Positions 8,238 to 16,816 of a DNA stretch of 33,226 nt are shown piece after piece; the stretch's first letter is position 1; every line of letters begins with the position of its first letter. The notes beneath the pieces were generated by a model. That model ran no database searches. It had not been told where the DNA came from and saw only the letters and a list, made by a program, of their open reading frames with translations. Origin of the DNA: an uncultured Collinsella sp. Lineage in GTDB: Bacteria > Actinomycetota > Coriobacteriia > Coriobacteriales > Coriobacteriaceae. The stretch is taken from contig CAAGEH010000007.1 in NCBI GenBank assembly GCA_900768795.1, positions 1 to 33,226 of the forward strand, read 5' to 3'. The position numbers and the translations under genes are program-made.

Positions 8238-9386
8238 ATGAGTAAAAAAGAATGCATCGCGATGCTCCTCGCGGGAGGCCAAGGCTCTCGACTCGGAGCG
8301 CTCACGCAGAAGATCGCAAAACCGGCGGTCAGTTTCGGTGGAAAGTTCCGCATTATCGACTTTTCGCTCTCAAACTGCGCAAATTCAGGTATCGATACCG
8401 TCGGTGTCCTGACTCAGTACCGTCCGTACCTTCTGCATGCCTACGTCGGTTCCGGTGAGGCATGGGATCTCGATGACCGCGATGGCGGCGTCTCCATCCT
8501 TCCGCCGTACGAGACGCAGACGGGCGGCGCATGGTACGCGGGCACCGCGGACGCAATCGCGCAGAACCTTGACTACATCAAGCTGCACGACCCCAAGTAC
8601 GTCCTGATCCTTTCGGGTGACCATCTCTACCGCATGGACTACCGCAAGATGCTCAAGACGCATATCGACAACAACGCGGACCTTACCGTCTCCGTTATGC
8701 CTGTGCCCTGGGAAGAAGCGAGCCGATTCGGCATCCTTTCGACTGACCCCGAAGACGGACGCATCACGAAGTTCGCAGAAAAGCCCGATAAGCCCGAGTC
8801 CAACCTCGCTTCCATGGGCATCTACATCTTCTCGACGGACGTGCTCGTCAGCGCGCTTGAGGAAGACGCACTCGACCAGCGGTCGAGCCATGACTTCGGT
8901 AAGGACATAATTCCGAAACTGCTCGAAGACGGCAAGCGCCTCTACAGCTATGAATTCCATGGCTTCTGGAAAGATGTGGGCACCATCGCGAGCTTCCACG
9001 AGACTTCGATGGACCTGCTCGGAGAGCATCCGGAGTTCGATCTCTACGATAAGAACTTCCCGATCATGAGCAACATCACGACGCGCCCGCCGCACTATAT
9101 CGGCCCCGACGGCCGTCTCGATGACTGCCTCGTCTCCAACGGCTGCAAGATCATGGGAACGGCACGTCATTCCATCCTGTCGACCGACGTGGTGATTGAA
9201 GAACGCGCCGTCGTCGAGGACTCCGTGCTGCTTCCGGGGGCCCATGTAAAGAGCGGCGCCCGCGTGAGCCGCGCCATCCTTGGCGAGAACTCCACCGTTG
9301 AAGAGGGCGTCAAGCTCGGATCTGTCGATACCACAAAGGACACCGCCGTCGTCGGAAACGACGTCGTGATCGGGAAGGGGGAATGA
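8238..9386 (+). CDS. glgC: Glucose-1-phosphate adenylyltransferase, catalytic subunit
   Basis: ADP-glucose pyrophosphorylase makes ADP-glucose from glucose-1-phosphate and ATP, the committed step of bacterial glycogen synthesis. This 382-residue protein has the nucleotidyltransferase motif LAGGQGSRLG (11-20), the PAVSFGGKFRIIDF segment, WYAGTADAI (99-107), SGDHLYRMD (126-134, metal-binding aspartate D128) and FAEKP (179-183). From about residue 285 a left-handed beta-helix begins (short hexapeptide repeats such as RAVVEDSVLLPGAHVKSG). The RBS AAGGGAGAG precedes the ATG. It is followed after only 4 bases by glgD, so the two are translationally close and probably form a mixed oligomer as known for GlgC/GlgD in Firmicutes. 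Confidence 0.95.
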   Translation: MSKKECIAMLLAGGQGSRLGALTQKIAKPAVSFGGKFRIIDFSLSNCANSGIDTVGVLTQYRPYLLHAYVGSGEAWDLDDRDGGVSILPPYETQTGGAWYAGTADAIAQNLDYIKLHDPKYVLILSGDHLYRMDYRKMLKTHIDNNADLTVSVMPVPWEEASRFGILSTDPEDGRITKFAEKPDKPESNLASMGIYIFSTDVLVSALEEDALDQRSSHDFGKDIIPKLLEDGKRLYSYEFHGFWKDVGTIASFHETSMDLLGEHPEFDLYDKNFPIMSNITTRPPHYIGPDGRLDDCLVSNGCKIMGTARHSILSTDVVIEERAVVEDSVLLPGAHVKSGARVSRAILGENSTVEEGVKLGSVDTTKDTAVVGNDVVIGKGE

Positions 9387-9390
9387 TCCG

Positions 9391-10518
9391 ATGATCAACC
9401 GTAAGGCCATCGGCTATATCACTGCCAACTACACTTCAAACAACGCGAGCGTGCTTCTCGAGGACAGACCACTCGCATCCCTGCCCATACTCGGACGCTA
9501 CCGTCTGATTGACTTCCCGCTTTCGAACATGATGAACGCGGGCATCAAAACCGTCGGCGTCGTGATGCCCGGAAACTACCGCTCACTGATCGACCATATC
9601 GGTTCAGGCAAGGACTGGGAGCTTGACCGCAAAAAGGGCGGCCTGTTCATGGTCCCCGGCAATGCGTACGGCACCACGAAACGCGGCATGCGCTTCCTGC
9701 TCCGCGATATCATCTCCAACAGGATTCTGTTCGAGCGCTCCACGCTCCCCTATGTCGTGATGATGGGCTCCAACGTGCTTTTCAACCTCGATCTCAACAC
9801 GATCATCGAGGCGCATGAGAACTCCGGTGCAAAGATCACCATGGTGTATGTCAAGTCTCCCAAGACGATTGACGACGTCTCCAAGCTCACCATCGGCGAT
9901 GCCGGTCGCGTAAAGGCCGTTACCCCAGGCGTCCAGTACGGAGACGACGCATTCGTCGATCTGTGCGTCATCCATCGCGATACGCTGCTCGAAATCATCG
10001 ATAATTACGGCTCCGCAGACTACCTCGACCTCTTCGAGGCGATTCAGGGCGATTTCAGCCATATCGATGTGTGCAGCTATGAGTACAAGGGCCTCACCGT
10101 CGGAGTGTTCGACGAGAAGAGCTACTACAAGCGCAGCATGGATATGCTCAACCCTGACCTCTCCGATCAGTTGTTCATTCCTGATCGCCCGATCATGACC
10201 AAGGCCCACGACGTGCCGCCCGCGCATTACGCTACGGGCAGTCATGCGTGCAACTCGATAATCTCCGCAGGCTGCATCATCCACGGAACGGTTCGCAACT
10301 CCATCCTCTCCCGTGGCGTGATCGTCGAGTCCGGAGCATCGGTTTCCAACGCGATCATCAACCAGAGCTGCGTCATTCGCAGCGGTGCTCGTGTGGAGAA
10401 CGCGATCCTCGACAAGAACAACGTGGTCCCGAATAATACGGAACTGCGCGGAACACCCGAGTCCATCCTCGTACTTGGCAAGTCAAACGCCGTCCTCAAA
10501 GACAGCATCGTCAGCTAG
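9391..10518 (+). CDS. glgD: GlgD, ADP-glucose pyrophosphorylase regulatory-type subunit
   Basis: A 375-residue paralogue of GlgC. It keeps the fold (LGRYRLIDFPLSNMMNAGIKTVGV at about 34-57; a C-terminal beta-helix from about 285, e.g. NSILSRGVIVESGASVSNAII) but lacks the catalytic signature. In place of GGQGSRL the N-terminus reads YITANYTSNNAS, and GlgC's SGDHLYRMD is replaced by MGSNVLFNLD. This is the pattern of GlgD, which has little activity alone and modulates GlgC in a hetero-oligomer. The ATG at 9391 lies 4 bases after the glgC stop with a GGGGGA ribosome binding site inside the glgC end. Having GlgD in an actinobacterial context is notable, since most actinobacteria use GlgC alone. 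Confidence 0.92.
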   Translation: MINRKAIGYITANYTSNNASVLLEDRPLASLPILGRYRLIDFPLSNMMNAGIKTVGVVMPGNYRSLIDHIGSGKDWELDRKKGGLFMVPGNAYGTTKRGMRFLLRDIISNRILFERSTLPYVVMMGSNVLFNLDLNTIIEAHENSGAKITMVYVKSPKTIDDVSKLTIGDAGRVKAVTPGVQYGDDAFVDLCVIHRDTLLEIIDNYGSADYLDLFEAIQGDFSHIDVCSYEYKGLTVGVFDEKSYYKRSMDMLNPDLSDQLFIPDRPIMTKAHDVPPAHYATGSHACNSIISAGCIIHGTVRNSILSRGVIVESGASVSNAIINQSCVIRSGARVENAILDKNNVVPNNTELRGTPESILVLGKSNAVLKDSIVS

Positions 10519-10558
10519 TCTTTGCTCGATGACCGGATAAAGACATTCACGTTAAACC

Positions 10559-10592
10559 GGGTCGCCGCAGGTCTTATCGACCGCGGCGACCC
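10559..10592 (+). other. Strong intergenic hairpin between glgD and glgA
   Basis: GGGTCGCCGC (10559-10568) pairs with GCGGCGACCC (10583-10592), and the loop holds a second GGTC/GACC stem, giving a long stem with one bulged A. No T-tract follows, so this is not a classic terminator. It lies 27 bp before the glgA start and could affect mRNA stability or GlgA translation. Confidence 0.6.
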
Positions 10593-10619
10593 TCACGATA
10601 TGAAAAGAGGAGCAACTGC

Positions 10620-13157
10620 ATGAATAAAACGACCAAAGCGCTCCAGATCGTATTTGCGTCTGCTGAATGCGCGCCGTTCGTAAAAACGGGCGGTCTCGGC
10701 GACGTTGCGGGATCTCTACCGGCGGCACTCACGCGAGCGGGCGCCGAGTGCATCGTCATGGTGCCGAAATACAGTACGATCAAAAGCGAATACACCGACC
10801 AGATGGAACATCTCACGGATTTCTATGTCCCATTGGGCTGGCGCAACGAGTACTGCGGGCTCGAGAAGCTCGAAAGCGATGGAGTCACCTATCTCTTTAT
10901 CGACAACGAGCGCTATTTCAAACGCGATTACCCTTACGGACATTTTGACGACGGCGAGCGATTCGCCTTCTTCGCCAAAGCGGTAACCGAGTCCCTACAG
11001 CATCTGCCCGAGGGGTTTGAATGCGATGTCCTTCACTGCAACGATTGGCAGACGGCGCTCTCCCCCGTCTTCCTCCGCGAGTTCTACCAGGGCATCCCAC
11101 TGTACGACCGCGTTCGCACCGTCTTTTCGATTCACAACGTGGCATTCCAGGGGCAGTTCACCGACAAGCTCCTGAACGACATTTTGGGACTTGCGCATAT
11201 ACCCGCAGCGGCAGCACAGCTAAGATGCGACTCCCGCTCCATCAACTACATGCTCGGCGGTCTTCACTACACGGACGCGATAACGACCGTCTCCCCCACT
11301 TACGCGGGAGAGATTCAGACGCCTGAGTACGGCGAGGGCCTCGACGGCATACTTCGCGATCGCAGCTATGTTCTGCAGGGAATTCTCAACGGCATCGATA
11401 CCAAAGCATTTGACCCCGCCACCGACAAGCGGATTGCGGCAAACTACTCCGAAAAGAATATGTCGGGAAAAGCGACCTGCAAGGCAAAGCTGCAAGAGGA
11501 GCTCGGCCTCGAGGTTCGAGACGACCGTCCCCTAATGGTCATGGTGACGCGTCTTACCAGGCAAAAAGGCTTGGACCTTGTGATGTATTCACTCGACAGG
11601 ATCCTGTCGAACGGAGTTCAGGTCGCCGTCCTCGGCACGGGCGATGCAGACTACGAAGACGGGCTTCGCTGGTTCCAAAGCCAGTATCCTGGTTCGATGG
11701 CGGCGCGCATCGAGTTCGATCCGGCACTTTCGCAGCGCATGTATGCGGGTGCCGACATGTTCCTCATGCCATCAAAATTCGAGCCCTGCGGACTTTCCCA
11801 AATTATCTCGATGCGGTACGGCACCCTTCCCATCGTGCGCGAGACGGGCGGGCTCAAAGATACCGTCATCCCCTACAACCAGTTCACCGGTGAGGGGACG
11901 GGCTTCTCGTTCACGCACTTCAACGGTGACGAGATGGGAGACGCTGTCTTCCGTGCCGCCCGCCTGTTCTGGGATGACAAAGACAGCTGGAACGCGCTCG
12001 TCCGCAACGCGATGGAGCAGGACTTCAGCTGGACGCGCTCCGCTAACACCTATATCGATCTCTATCTCAACCTTCACCCGGATGTTCGCGAAGAGGAAGA
12101 CCGTCTGAAGGCGGAAAAAGCTGAAGCCGAGAAAAAAGCTGCAGAGGAAGCAGCCAAGAAGGCGGAAGCAGAAAAGAAGGCAGCCGAGCAGGCAGCAAAA
12201 GAAGCCGCTAAGAAGGCCGAAGCCGAGAAAAAAGCTGCAAAAGAAGCAGCCAAGAAGGCGGAAGCAGAAAAGAAGGCAGCCGCTCTCAAAGCCGAAAGCC
12301 CAAAGAAAACCGCTGCAGAAAAAAAGACCTCGGTAAAAACGACCGCAACGGCGAACGACGCAGAAAGCCGCCTAAAGTCAGTTGCAGCAAAGCCAGCGGC
12401 AAAGACCGCAGCAGCTGAAAAGAATCCCGCTGCCTCAAAACCCACTGCAAAACACGCCAAAAAGACAACTGCGAAGGCTAAGCCAGCCACCAAATCCGAG
12501 CCGGCGCACGCCGCAACCGCAATGGCAACTGAATCCAAAACGGCAGCATCCGAAGAACCTGAGCCAAAAATAGCTCAGGGGACAAAACCGGCAGCTCACA
12601 AGCCCGCACATATGGCCAAACCTAAGGCACCGGCTTCACCCGCTCCGACCGCTACGTCAAAAGCTGCCACAACGGCAGCAGCCTCCACGGTAAAGCCCAC
12701 AGCAAAATCCACGGCGGAAAAGGCGGCACCGGCGAAGACCGCATCCACAAAAACGGCAGGCGCGAAAAAGACAACGGCTAAGCCCAAGGCTGCCGCTACA
12801 AAATCTGCCGCACGCACAAAGTCGGCAGCGGCTAAGACCGTAAGCGTCAAGAACGTATCGAAGACCGCGGCCGCAAAAACCACGTCAGCCAAAACCGCAT
12901 CACCTGCTAAATCGGTGTCGACAACTAAAACAGCAGCAAAAAAGACCACAGCCGCTGCAAAGGCAACAAAGACCGCAACGGCCGCGCCTAAGTCCGATTC
13001 GGCACCGACGGCATCGACGGCCAAATCCGCCACGGCATCAAAGCTCGTAGCGGCAAGCGCTGCAGCGGCTCCTGCCAAAAAGCCCGCTGCTAAAAACGTT
13101 CATGCAGCGCAGACTTCAGTAAAGTCCAAGGCCAAGGGCTCATCTCGCAGGGCTTAA
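10620..13157 (+). CDS. glgA: Glycogen synthase with a very long Ala/Lys-rich C-terminal extension
   Basis: GlgA (GT5) adds glucose from ADP-glucose to glycogen ends. Residues 1 to about 487 are a complete enzyme: ADP-glucose-binding KTGGLGDVAGSLP (22-34), HCNDWQTAL (139-147), IHNVAFQG (171-178), RLTRQKGLDL (311-320) and PSKFEPCGLSQ (384-394, catalytic E388). Normal GlgA proteins end here, near 480 residues. This one continues to 845. Residues 490-557 form an uninterrupted charged helix built of EAEKKAAEEAAKK-type units; 558-845 is low-complexity Ala/Lys/Thr/Ser/Pro, like histone H1 or the HupB tail. There is no stop or frame change at the junction. GAGGAG lies upstream of the ATG and a strong terminator follows. 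The catalytic call is secure; the tail's role is unknown. Confidence 0.94.
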   Translation: MNKTTKALQIVFASAECAPFVKTGGLGDVAGSLPAALTRAGAECIVMVPKYSTIKSEYTDQMEHLTDFYVPLGWRNEYCGLEKLESDGVTYLFIDNERYFKRDYPYGHFDDGERFAFFAKAVTESLQHLPEGFECDVLHCNDWQTALSPVFLREFYQGIPLYDRVRTVFSIHNVAFQGQFTDKLLNDILGLAHIPAAAAQLRCDSRSINYMLGGLHYTDAITTVSPTYAGEIQTPEYGEGLDGILRDRSYVLQGILNGIDTKAFDPATDKRIAANYSEKNMSGKATCKAKLQEELGLEVRDDRPLMVMVTRLTRQKGLDLVMYSLDRILSNGVQVAVLGTGDADYEDGLRWFQSQYPGSMAARIEFDPALSQRMYAGADMFLMPSKFEPCGLSQIISMRYGTLPIVRETGGLKDTVIPYNQFTGEGTGFSFTHFNGDEMGDAVFRAARLFWDDKDSWNALVRNAMEQDFSWTRSANTYIDLYLNLHPDVREEEDRLKAEKAEAEKKAAEEAAKKAEAEKKAAEQAAKEAAKKAEAEKKAAKEAAKKAEAEKKAAALKAESPKKTAAEKKTSVKTTATANDAESRLKSVAAKPAAKTAAAEKNPAASKPTAKHAKKTTAKAKPATKSEPAHAATAMATESKTAASEEPEPKIAQGTKPAAHKPAHMAKPKAPASPAPTATSKAATTAAASTVKPTAKSTAEKAAPAKTASTKTAGAKKTTAKPKAAATKSAARTKSAAAKTVSVKNVSKTAAAKTTSAKTASPAKSVSTTKTAAKKTTAAAKATKTATAAPKSDSAPTASTAKSATASKLVAASAAAAPAKKPAAKNVHAAQTSVKSKAKGSSRRA
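12087..13154 (+). other. Coding segment for the GlgA low-complexity tail
   Basis: The stretch encodes GlgA residues 490-845. The first part (12087-12290) gives a TolA-like highly charged single helix of repeating A-E-K units. The second part (12291-13154) gives lysine-rich disordered sequence with pieces such as KTTAKAKPATK and KTAAKKTTAAAK. Acidic residues become rare towards the end, so the distal half is strongly basic. Ala/Lys codons repeat heavily, and the DNA is richer in A than its neighbours. Confidence 0.9.
12123..12282 (+). repeat. Direct repeat in the glgA tail, 96-bp period
   Basis: A 64-bp unit at 12123-12186 recurs at 12219-12282 with two differences (GAGG versus AAAG). The offset is 96 bp, or 32 codons, so the frame is kept. 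A weaker related unit lies between them. Such a repeat can expand or contract by slippage or recombination. Confidence 0.85.
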
Positions 13158-13192
13158 AACAAGCAAAATCTATAGTCCCATGCATTCGCATC

Positions 13193-13233
13193 GGGGCGTC
13201 ACATTCAATATCTGGATGTGACGCCCCTTTTCT
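13193..13233 (+). terminator. Intrinsic terminator after glgA
   Basis: A perfect 12-bp stem, GGGGCGTCACAT (13193-13204) with ATGTGACGCCCC (13216-13227), has an 11-nt loop and is followed by TTTTCTGT. It ends the glg operon before the amylase/glucanotransferase gene. Confidence 0.92.
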
Positions 13234-13256
13234 GTGATGAAATACAAGCGACAGAT

Positions 13257-13286
13257 TTGCAACAGGTGTCTTAATAACCCTATAAT
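13257..13286 (+). promoter_or_regulatory. Promoter of the GH13-GH77 fusion gene
   Basis: TTGCAA (13257-13262) and a consensus TATAAT (13281-13286) are 18 bp apart. Transcription should start near 13293, which makes a TTG at that position an unlikely start codon and leaves a leader of about 42 nt before the ATG at 13335. Confidence 0.75.
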
Positions 13287-13334
13287 AAAAACTTGTTTGC
13301 ACAGCTCAACCACCATATAGAATTTGGCAGTACC

Positions 13335-16300
13335 ATGCGACTAATCCATAACAGCAGGCTTTCAGAATTTCGATCCCCGTTCGGAGCCGTACAAGCCGGA
13401 ACGGACATAACGCTGAGGCTTCTAGTGGAACAAAGCGATACCCCTATCAGCTCAATCCACCTGCGAACCTGGACAGAAAACCAACACGAACGCCTGTATC
13501 CACTCGAATCGCAAGGCGATGGATTCTACAGCATCACCAAAGCCTGGGATGAGCCGCAAATCGTTTGGTATAGCTTTGTCGTCACGTTGACCGGTGGGCG
13601 CGTCCTGCGCGTGGGAGCCCAGGATGGCCACGAGGGCGGAGAAGCGGTAACCTACGACAGACTGGACGTGCCGTCTTTCCAAATCACGGTCTACAAACAT
13701 CGAAGCACACGCCCCGCTTGGTATGAGCAGGGAATGGTCTATCAAATCTTCCCCGATAGATACGCCCGCGATGAGAACTGGCGAAAGCGTACCGAAACCG
13801 CACTCGCCGTTCCCCGCAAAGGGATCCCCCGGCGTATCGTCGACGATTGGAACACCCCGCCCCGATACGACAGAAACCCGGACAACTCCATTGCGAGCTG
13901 GGATTTCTACGGTGGCTCGCTCAAGGGTATTCAAGAGGACCTTCCGCGAATCGCGGAGCTTGGATTCACATCGATCTATCTCAATCCCATCTTTGAGGCC
14001 CAAAGCAGCCATCGGTACGATACTGCCGACTACCTCAAAATCGACCCCGCACTCGGCACCGAGCGCGATTTTGTCGAGCTCTGCAAGGCAGCGAAAAAGT
14101 ACGGAATTTCGATTATCCTCGATGGCGTCTTCAACCACACGGGCGATGACTCGCGCTATTTCAACCGTTACGGTAACTACCCCGACGTCGGCGCATGGCA
14201 AAGCGAGGATTCCCCCTGGAGAAGCGCTTACTGTTTCCATGAAGATGGGACATACGACAGCTGGTGGGGAATCGGCAACATGCCGGCACTCAACGAGGAT
14301 TCCGATTTGGTGCAGAACCGGCTGCTAGGCGAAGACGGGGTCATTCGTCATTGGCTTGCAGCCGGAGCTCACGGTTGGCGCCTGGATGTGGCAGACGAAC
14401 TCACAGACGATATGATCGAGAAGATCAAGCGTGCCACCGTCGCCGAAAAGCCGGACGGCTTGGTGATCGGCGAGGTCTGGGAAGACGCGTCGAATAAAGT
14501 CGCCTACGGAAAACTCCGCTCCTACCTCCTGGGATCAGAGCTCGATTCCGCCATGAACTATCCCTTCCGCGATATGGTGCTCTCACTGCTCATGGGCTGG
14601 GGTTCGGCTTACGATACGGCAGACGCCATCGAGACACTCAGCGAGAACTATCCTAAGGAAGCGCTGCATTGTGCGCTCAATCTTTTGGGAAGCCACGATC
14701 GCCCTCGCATCATCTCGGTACTCGGAGGTGCGCCTCTCGACGATTCGATCCCCGAAGACGAACGCAGCACCTACAGGCTCTCCTCGAGCGCGCTCGACAT
14801 GGCAAAGAAACGTTTTTGGCTTGCCACGCTTATGCAAATGACCTTCCCGGGCGTTCCAAGCGTCTACTATGGCGATGAGTTCGGCGCGCAAGGCCTTACC
14901 GACCCCGGCAACCGCAGCACGTTACCCGAAACGGGCAATCGAGACCTCGATTTCGAGACGATGATCAAAAATGCGAGCGCAATTCGGCGTGAACTGCCCT
15001 TCATGGTTACGGGAGATATTCGAGCGTTTGCACTCAACGACGACGTTCTCGCCTACAACAGAAATGATGCGGAGTCCGACGAATCGGCAACGGTCCTGAT
15101 CAACCGCAGCGGGAATGTGACGCACACGGCAACAATCGACGCACTCGGACCCTGCGCCACCGATATAATCTCGGGAAAGGTACTCCCCATCTCCGATGGC
15201 AAGGTATCGGTTACGCTGTACCCCTACGGCTCCGCCGTCGTCTATTTCCATAAGGACCAACGTCTGCAGCAGCCGCTCGATGCAGGTGTGGGCGTGCTCT
15301 GTCACATCACCTCGGTTCCTTCTTCTGAAAAAGGAGCGTTCGGCACGCTCGGCGCAGACACAAAGCGGTTCATCGATCATCTCTCCGACATGGGCATGCG
15401 CTATTGGCAACTCCTGCCCGTAAATCCCACCGATAAGCATCGTTCTCCATACTCCGGTCCATCCGCATTTGCAGGGAACATCGAGCTTCTTTCTCAAACC
15501 GAACAAGAGCTCAGAGCTTCATTTAAAACATGGAGCGACCAGGGAGACGAGTTCTCCGATCCCGCATACGAGCGCTTTATGGCTGAAAACGGAGATTGGC
15601 TCGATCCGTACTGCGCGTTCATGGCAATCAAAAAGCTCACCAAGGGCGCATCGCGTCATGCCTGGGACGATGAATTCCAAGCCTACTCACCCGAGCTTTT
15701 GGAAGACCCACGCCTAGTCGATGAAGCGTCATTTGTCGCCTATGCACAATACCGGTTTGAAAAAAGCTGGAACGAACTCCGCGACTATGCGCACAGCAAG
15801 AATATCTCCATCATCGGCGATATCCCCATGTACGTATCGGACGATTCATCGGATGCATGGGCGCATCCCGAGCTTTTTTGGCTTTCGGACACCGGAAAAG
15901 CCCTCGAAATATCCGGTGCGCCACCCGACAATCTCGCCCCTGAAGGTCAGGTTTGGGGAAATCCGACCTTTAAATGGCAGAAGATGAAGGAAACCGGGTA
16001 CGCTTGGTGGATCGCGAGGCTCAAGCGAGCATTTGCCCTATACGACGACGTACGCTTGGATCATTTTCTGGGATTCAATGCCTATTACAGCATTCCTGCA
16101 GGTAAACCTTGCTCCTGTGGACGTTGGGTTCCTGGTCCTGGTTTCGATTTGTTCAAGACCGCCTATGATGAGCTGGGTCCGCTCCCCCTTGTTGCAGAAG
16201 ATTTGGGATGCCTTTCGGCAGGCGCCGCAGCGCTTATCGCGCGCTGCGGAATACCGGGAATGGATGTCGTCCAGTTCGAAAACTATGATGTATTGCAGGG

Positions 16301-16652
16301 ATTTAAGCCGCAGGCGAGCAAAGTCGTCTACGCGTCAACACATGATACGCAAACACTTGTGGGTTATTTCCAAACAAGACAAGGCATCACAGGAGACAGC
16401 ACGCCGAGCGAAGATCAGCAGCGACAGGCGATAAACGATGCGGAAAAAGTCGCCAGAGAGGTTCTCTCGTGCGATGTGCCCGTGGTCATGTTCGAGCTAC
16501 AGGACGTACTTGAACTCGATGACCGGGCTCGCATGAACGTCCCCGGAGTCGCGGAAGGCAATTGGTCCTGGCAGGCCAAGGAGCCCGATGTGGAAAAGGC
16601 GGTCCCGCGCATAGCTCAGCTCCTCAAAGAGACGAACAGGTTCAACGCATAG
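13335..16652 (+). CDS. Fusion of GH13 alpha-amylase/neopullulanase-type module and GH77 4-alpha-glucanotransferase
   Basis: A 1105-residue two-enzyme protein. Residues 1 to about 120 are an N-terminal beta-domain; the GH13 barrel follows with VYQIFPDRYARDE, ILDGVFNHTGDDS, GWRLDVADEL (nucleophile D351), VIGEVWED (acid/base E380) and GSHDRPR (D455), close to neopullulanase/cyclomaltodextrinase enzymes. From about 650 to the end is a GH77 (MalQ-type) domain: GVLCHITSVPS, GDIPMYVSDDSSD, VRLDHFLGF (nucleophile D909), LVAEDLG (acid/base E955) and STHDTQT (D1004). All catalytic residues of both are present. It probably trims or debranches short maltodextrins and rebuilds longer chains that suit GlgP. 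The ATG at 13335 is chosen from promoter position; it has no strong ribosome binding site. It has its own promoter and terminator. No signal peptide is seen, so it should be cytoplasmic. Confidence 0.9.
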   Translation: MRLIHNSRLSEFRSPFGAVQAGTDITLRLLVEQSDTPISSIHLRTWTENQHERLYPLESQGDGFYSITKAWDEPQIVWYSFVVTLTGGRVLRVGAQDGHEGGEAVTYDRLDVPSFQITVYKHRSTRPAWYEQGMVYQIFPDRYARDENWRKRTETALAVPRKGIPRRIVDDWNTPPRYDRNPDNSIASWDFYGGSLKGIQEDLPRIAELGFTSIYLNPIFEAQSSHRYDTADYLKIDPALGTERDFVELCKAAKKYGISIILDGVFNHTGDDSRYFNRYGNYPDVGAWQSEDSPWRSAYCFHEDGTYDSWWGIGNMPALNEDSDLVQNRLLGEDGVIRHWLAAGAHGWRLDVADELTDDMIEKIKRATVAEKPDGLVIGEVWEDASNKVAYGKLRSYLLGSELDSAMNYPFRDMVLSLLMGWGSAYDTADAIETLSENYPKEALHCALNLLGSHDRPRIISVLGGAPLDDSIPEDERSTYRLSSSALDMAKKRFWLATLMQMTFPGVPSVYYGDEFGAQGLTDPGNRSTLPETGNRDLDFETMIKNASAIRRELPFMVTGDIRAFALNDDVLAYNRNDAESDESATVLINRSGNVTHTATIDALGPCATDIISGKVLPISDGKVSVTLYPYGSAVVYFHKDQRLQQPLDAGVGVLCHITSVPSSEKGAFGTLGADTKRFIDHLSDMGMRYWQLLPVNPTDKHRSPYSGPSAFAGNIELLSQTEQELRASFKTWSDQGDEFSDPAYERFMAENGDWLDPYCAFMAIKKLTKGASRHAWDDEFQAYSPELLEDPRLVDEASFVAYAQYRFEKSWNELRDYAHSKNISIIGDIPMYVSDDSSDAWAHPELFWLSDTGKALEISGAPPDNLAPEGQVWGNPTFKWQKMKETGYAWWIARLKRAFALYDDVRLDHFLGFNAYYSIPAGKPCSCGRWVPGPGFDLFKTAYDELGPLPLVAEDLGCLSAGAAALIARCGIPGMDVVQFENYDVLQGFKPQASKVVYASTHDTQTLVGYFQTRQGITGDSTPSEDQQRQAINDAEKVAREVLSCDVPVVMFELQDVLELDDRARMNVPGVAEGNWSWQAKEPDVEKAVPRIAQLLKETNRFNA

Positions 16653-16677
16653 ATTCAACGCGCATGCGCAGGGGCGC

Positions 16678-16712
16678 AAGGGGCGGATTCCGAAAGGAAA
16701 ACGCCCCTTTAT
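16678..16712 (+). terminator. Intrinsic terminator after the GH13-GH77 gene
   Basis: AAGGGGCG (16678-16685) pairs with CGCCCCTT (16702-16709) around a 16-nt loop, followed by TATATTGCCCTTTT. The T-rich part is broken but the stem is solid. Confidence 0.75.
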
Positions 16713-16816
16713 ATTGCCCTTTTATGTTGAGACGAAAGCAGCTTGAGCTTTTAGGGTAAAGTATCGACTGTTTGAGCAAATGGCCGACTTGCGGTCAATC
16801 GAGATTAGGTTTGCAA

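Noticed and set aside
12120..12290. A CRISPR array or TolA gene at the repeated segment
   Set aside because: Repeats are in-frame coding units without spacer structure, and the TolA-like helix is attached to GlgA with no TolA membrane or C-terminal domain.
12087..13154. The GlgA tail as a frameshift or separate gene
   Set aside because: The frame is continuous from the catalytic domain, the composition is a coherent Ala/Lys pattern with in-frame 96-bp repeats, and no internal start with a ribosome binding site was seen at the junction.
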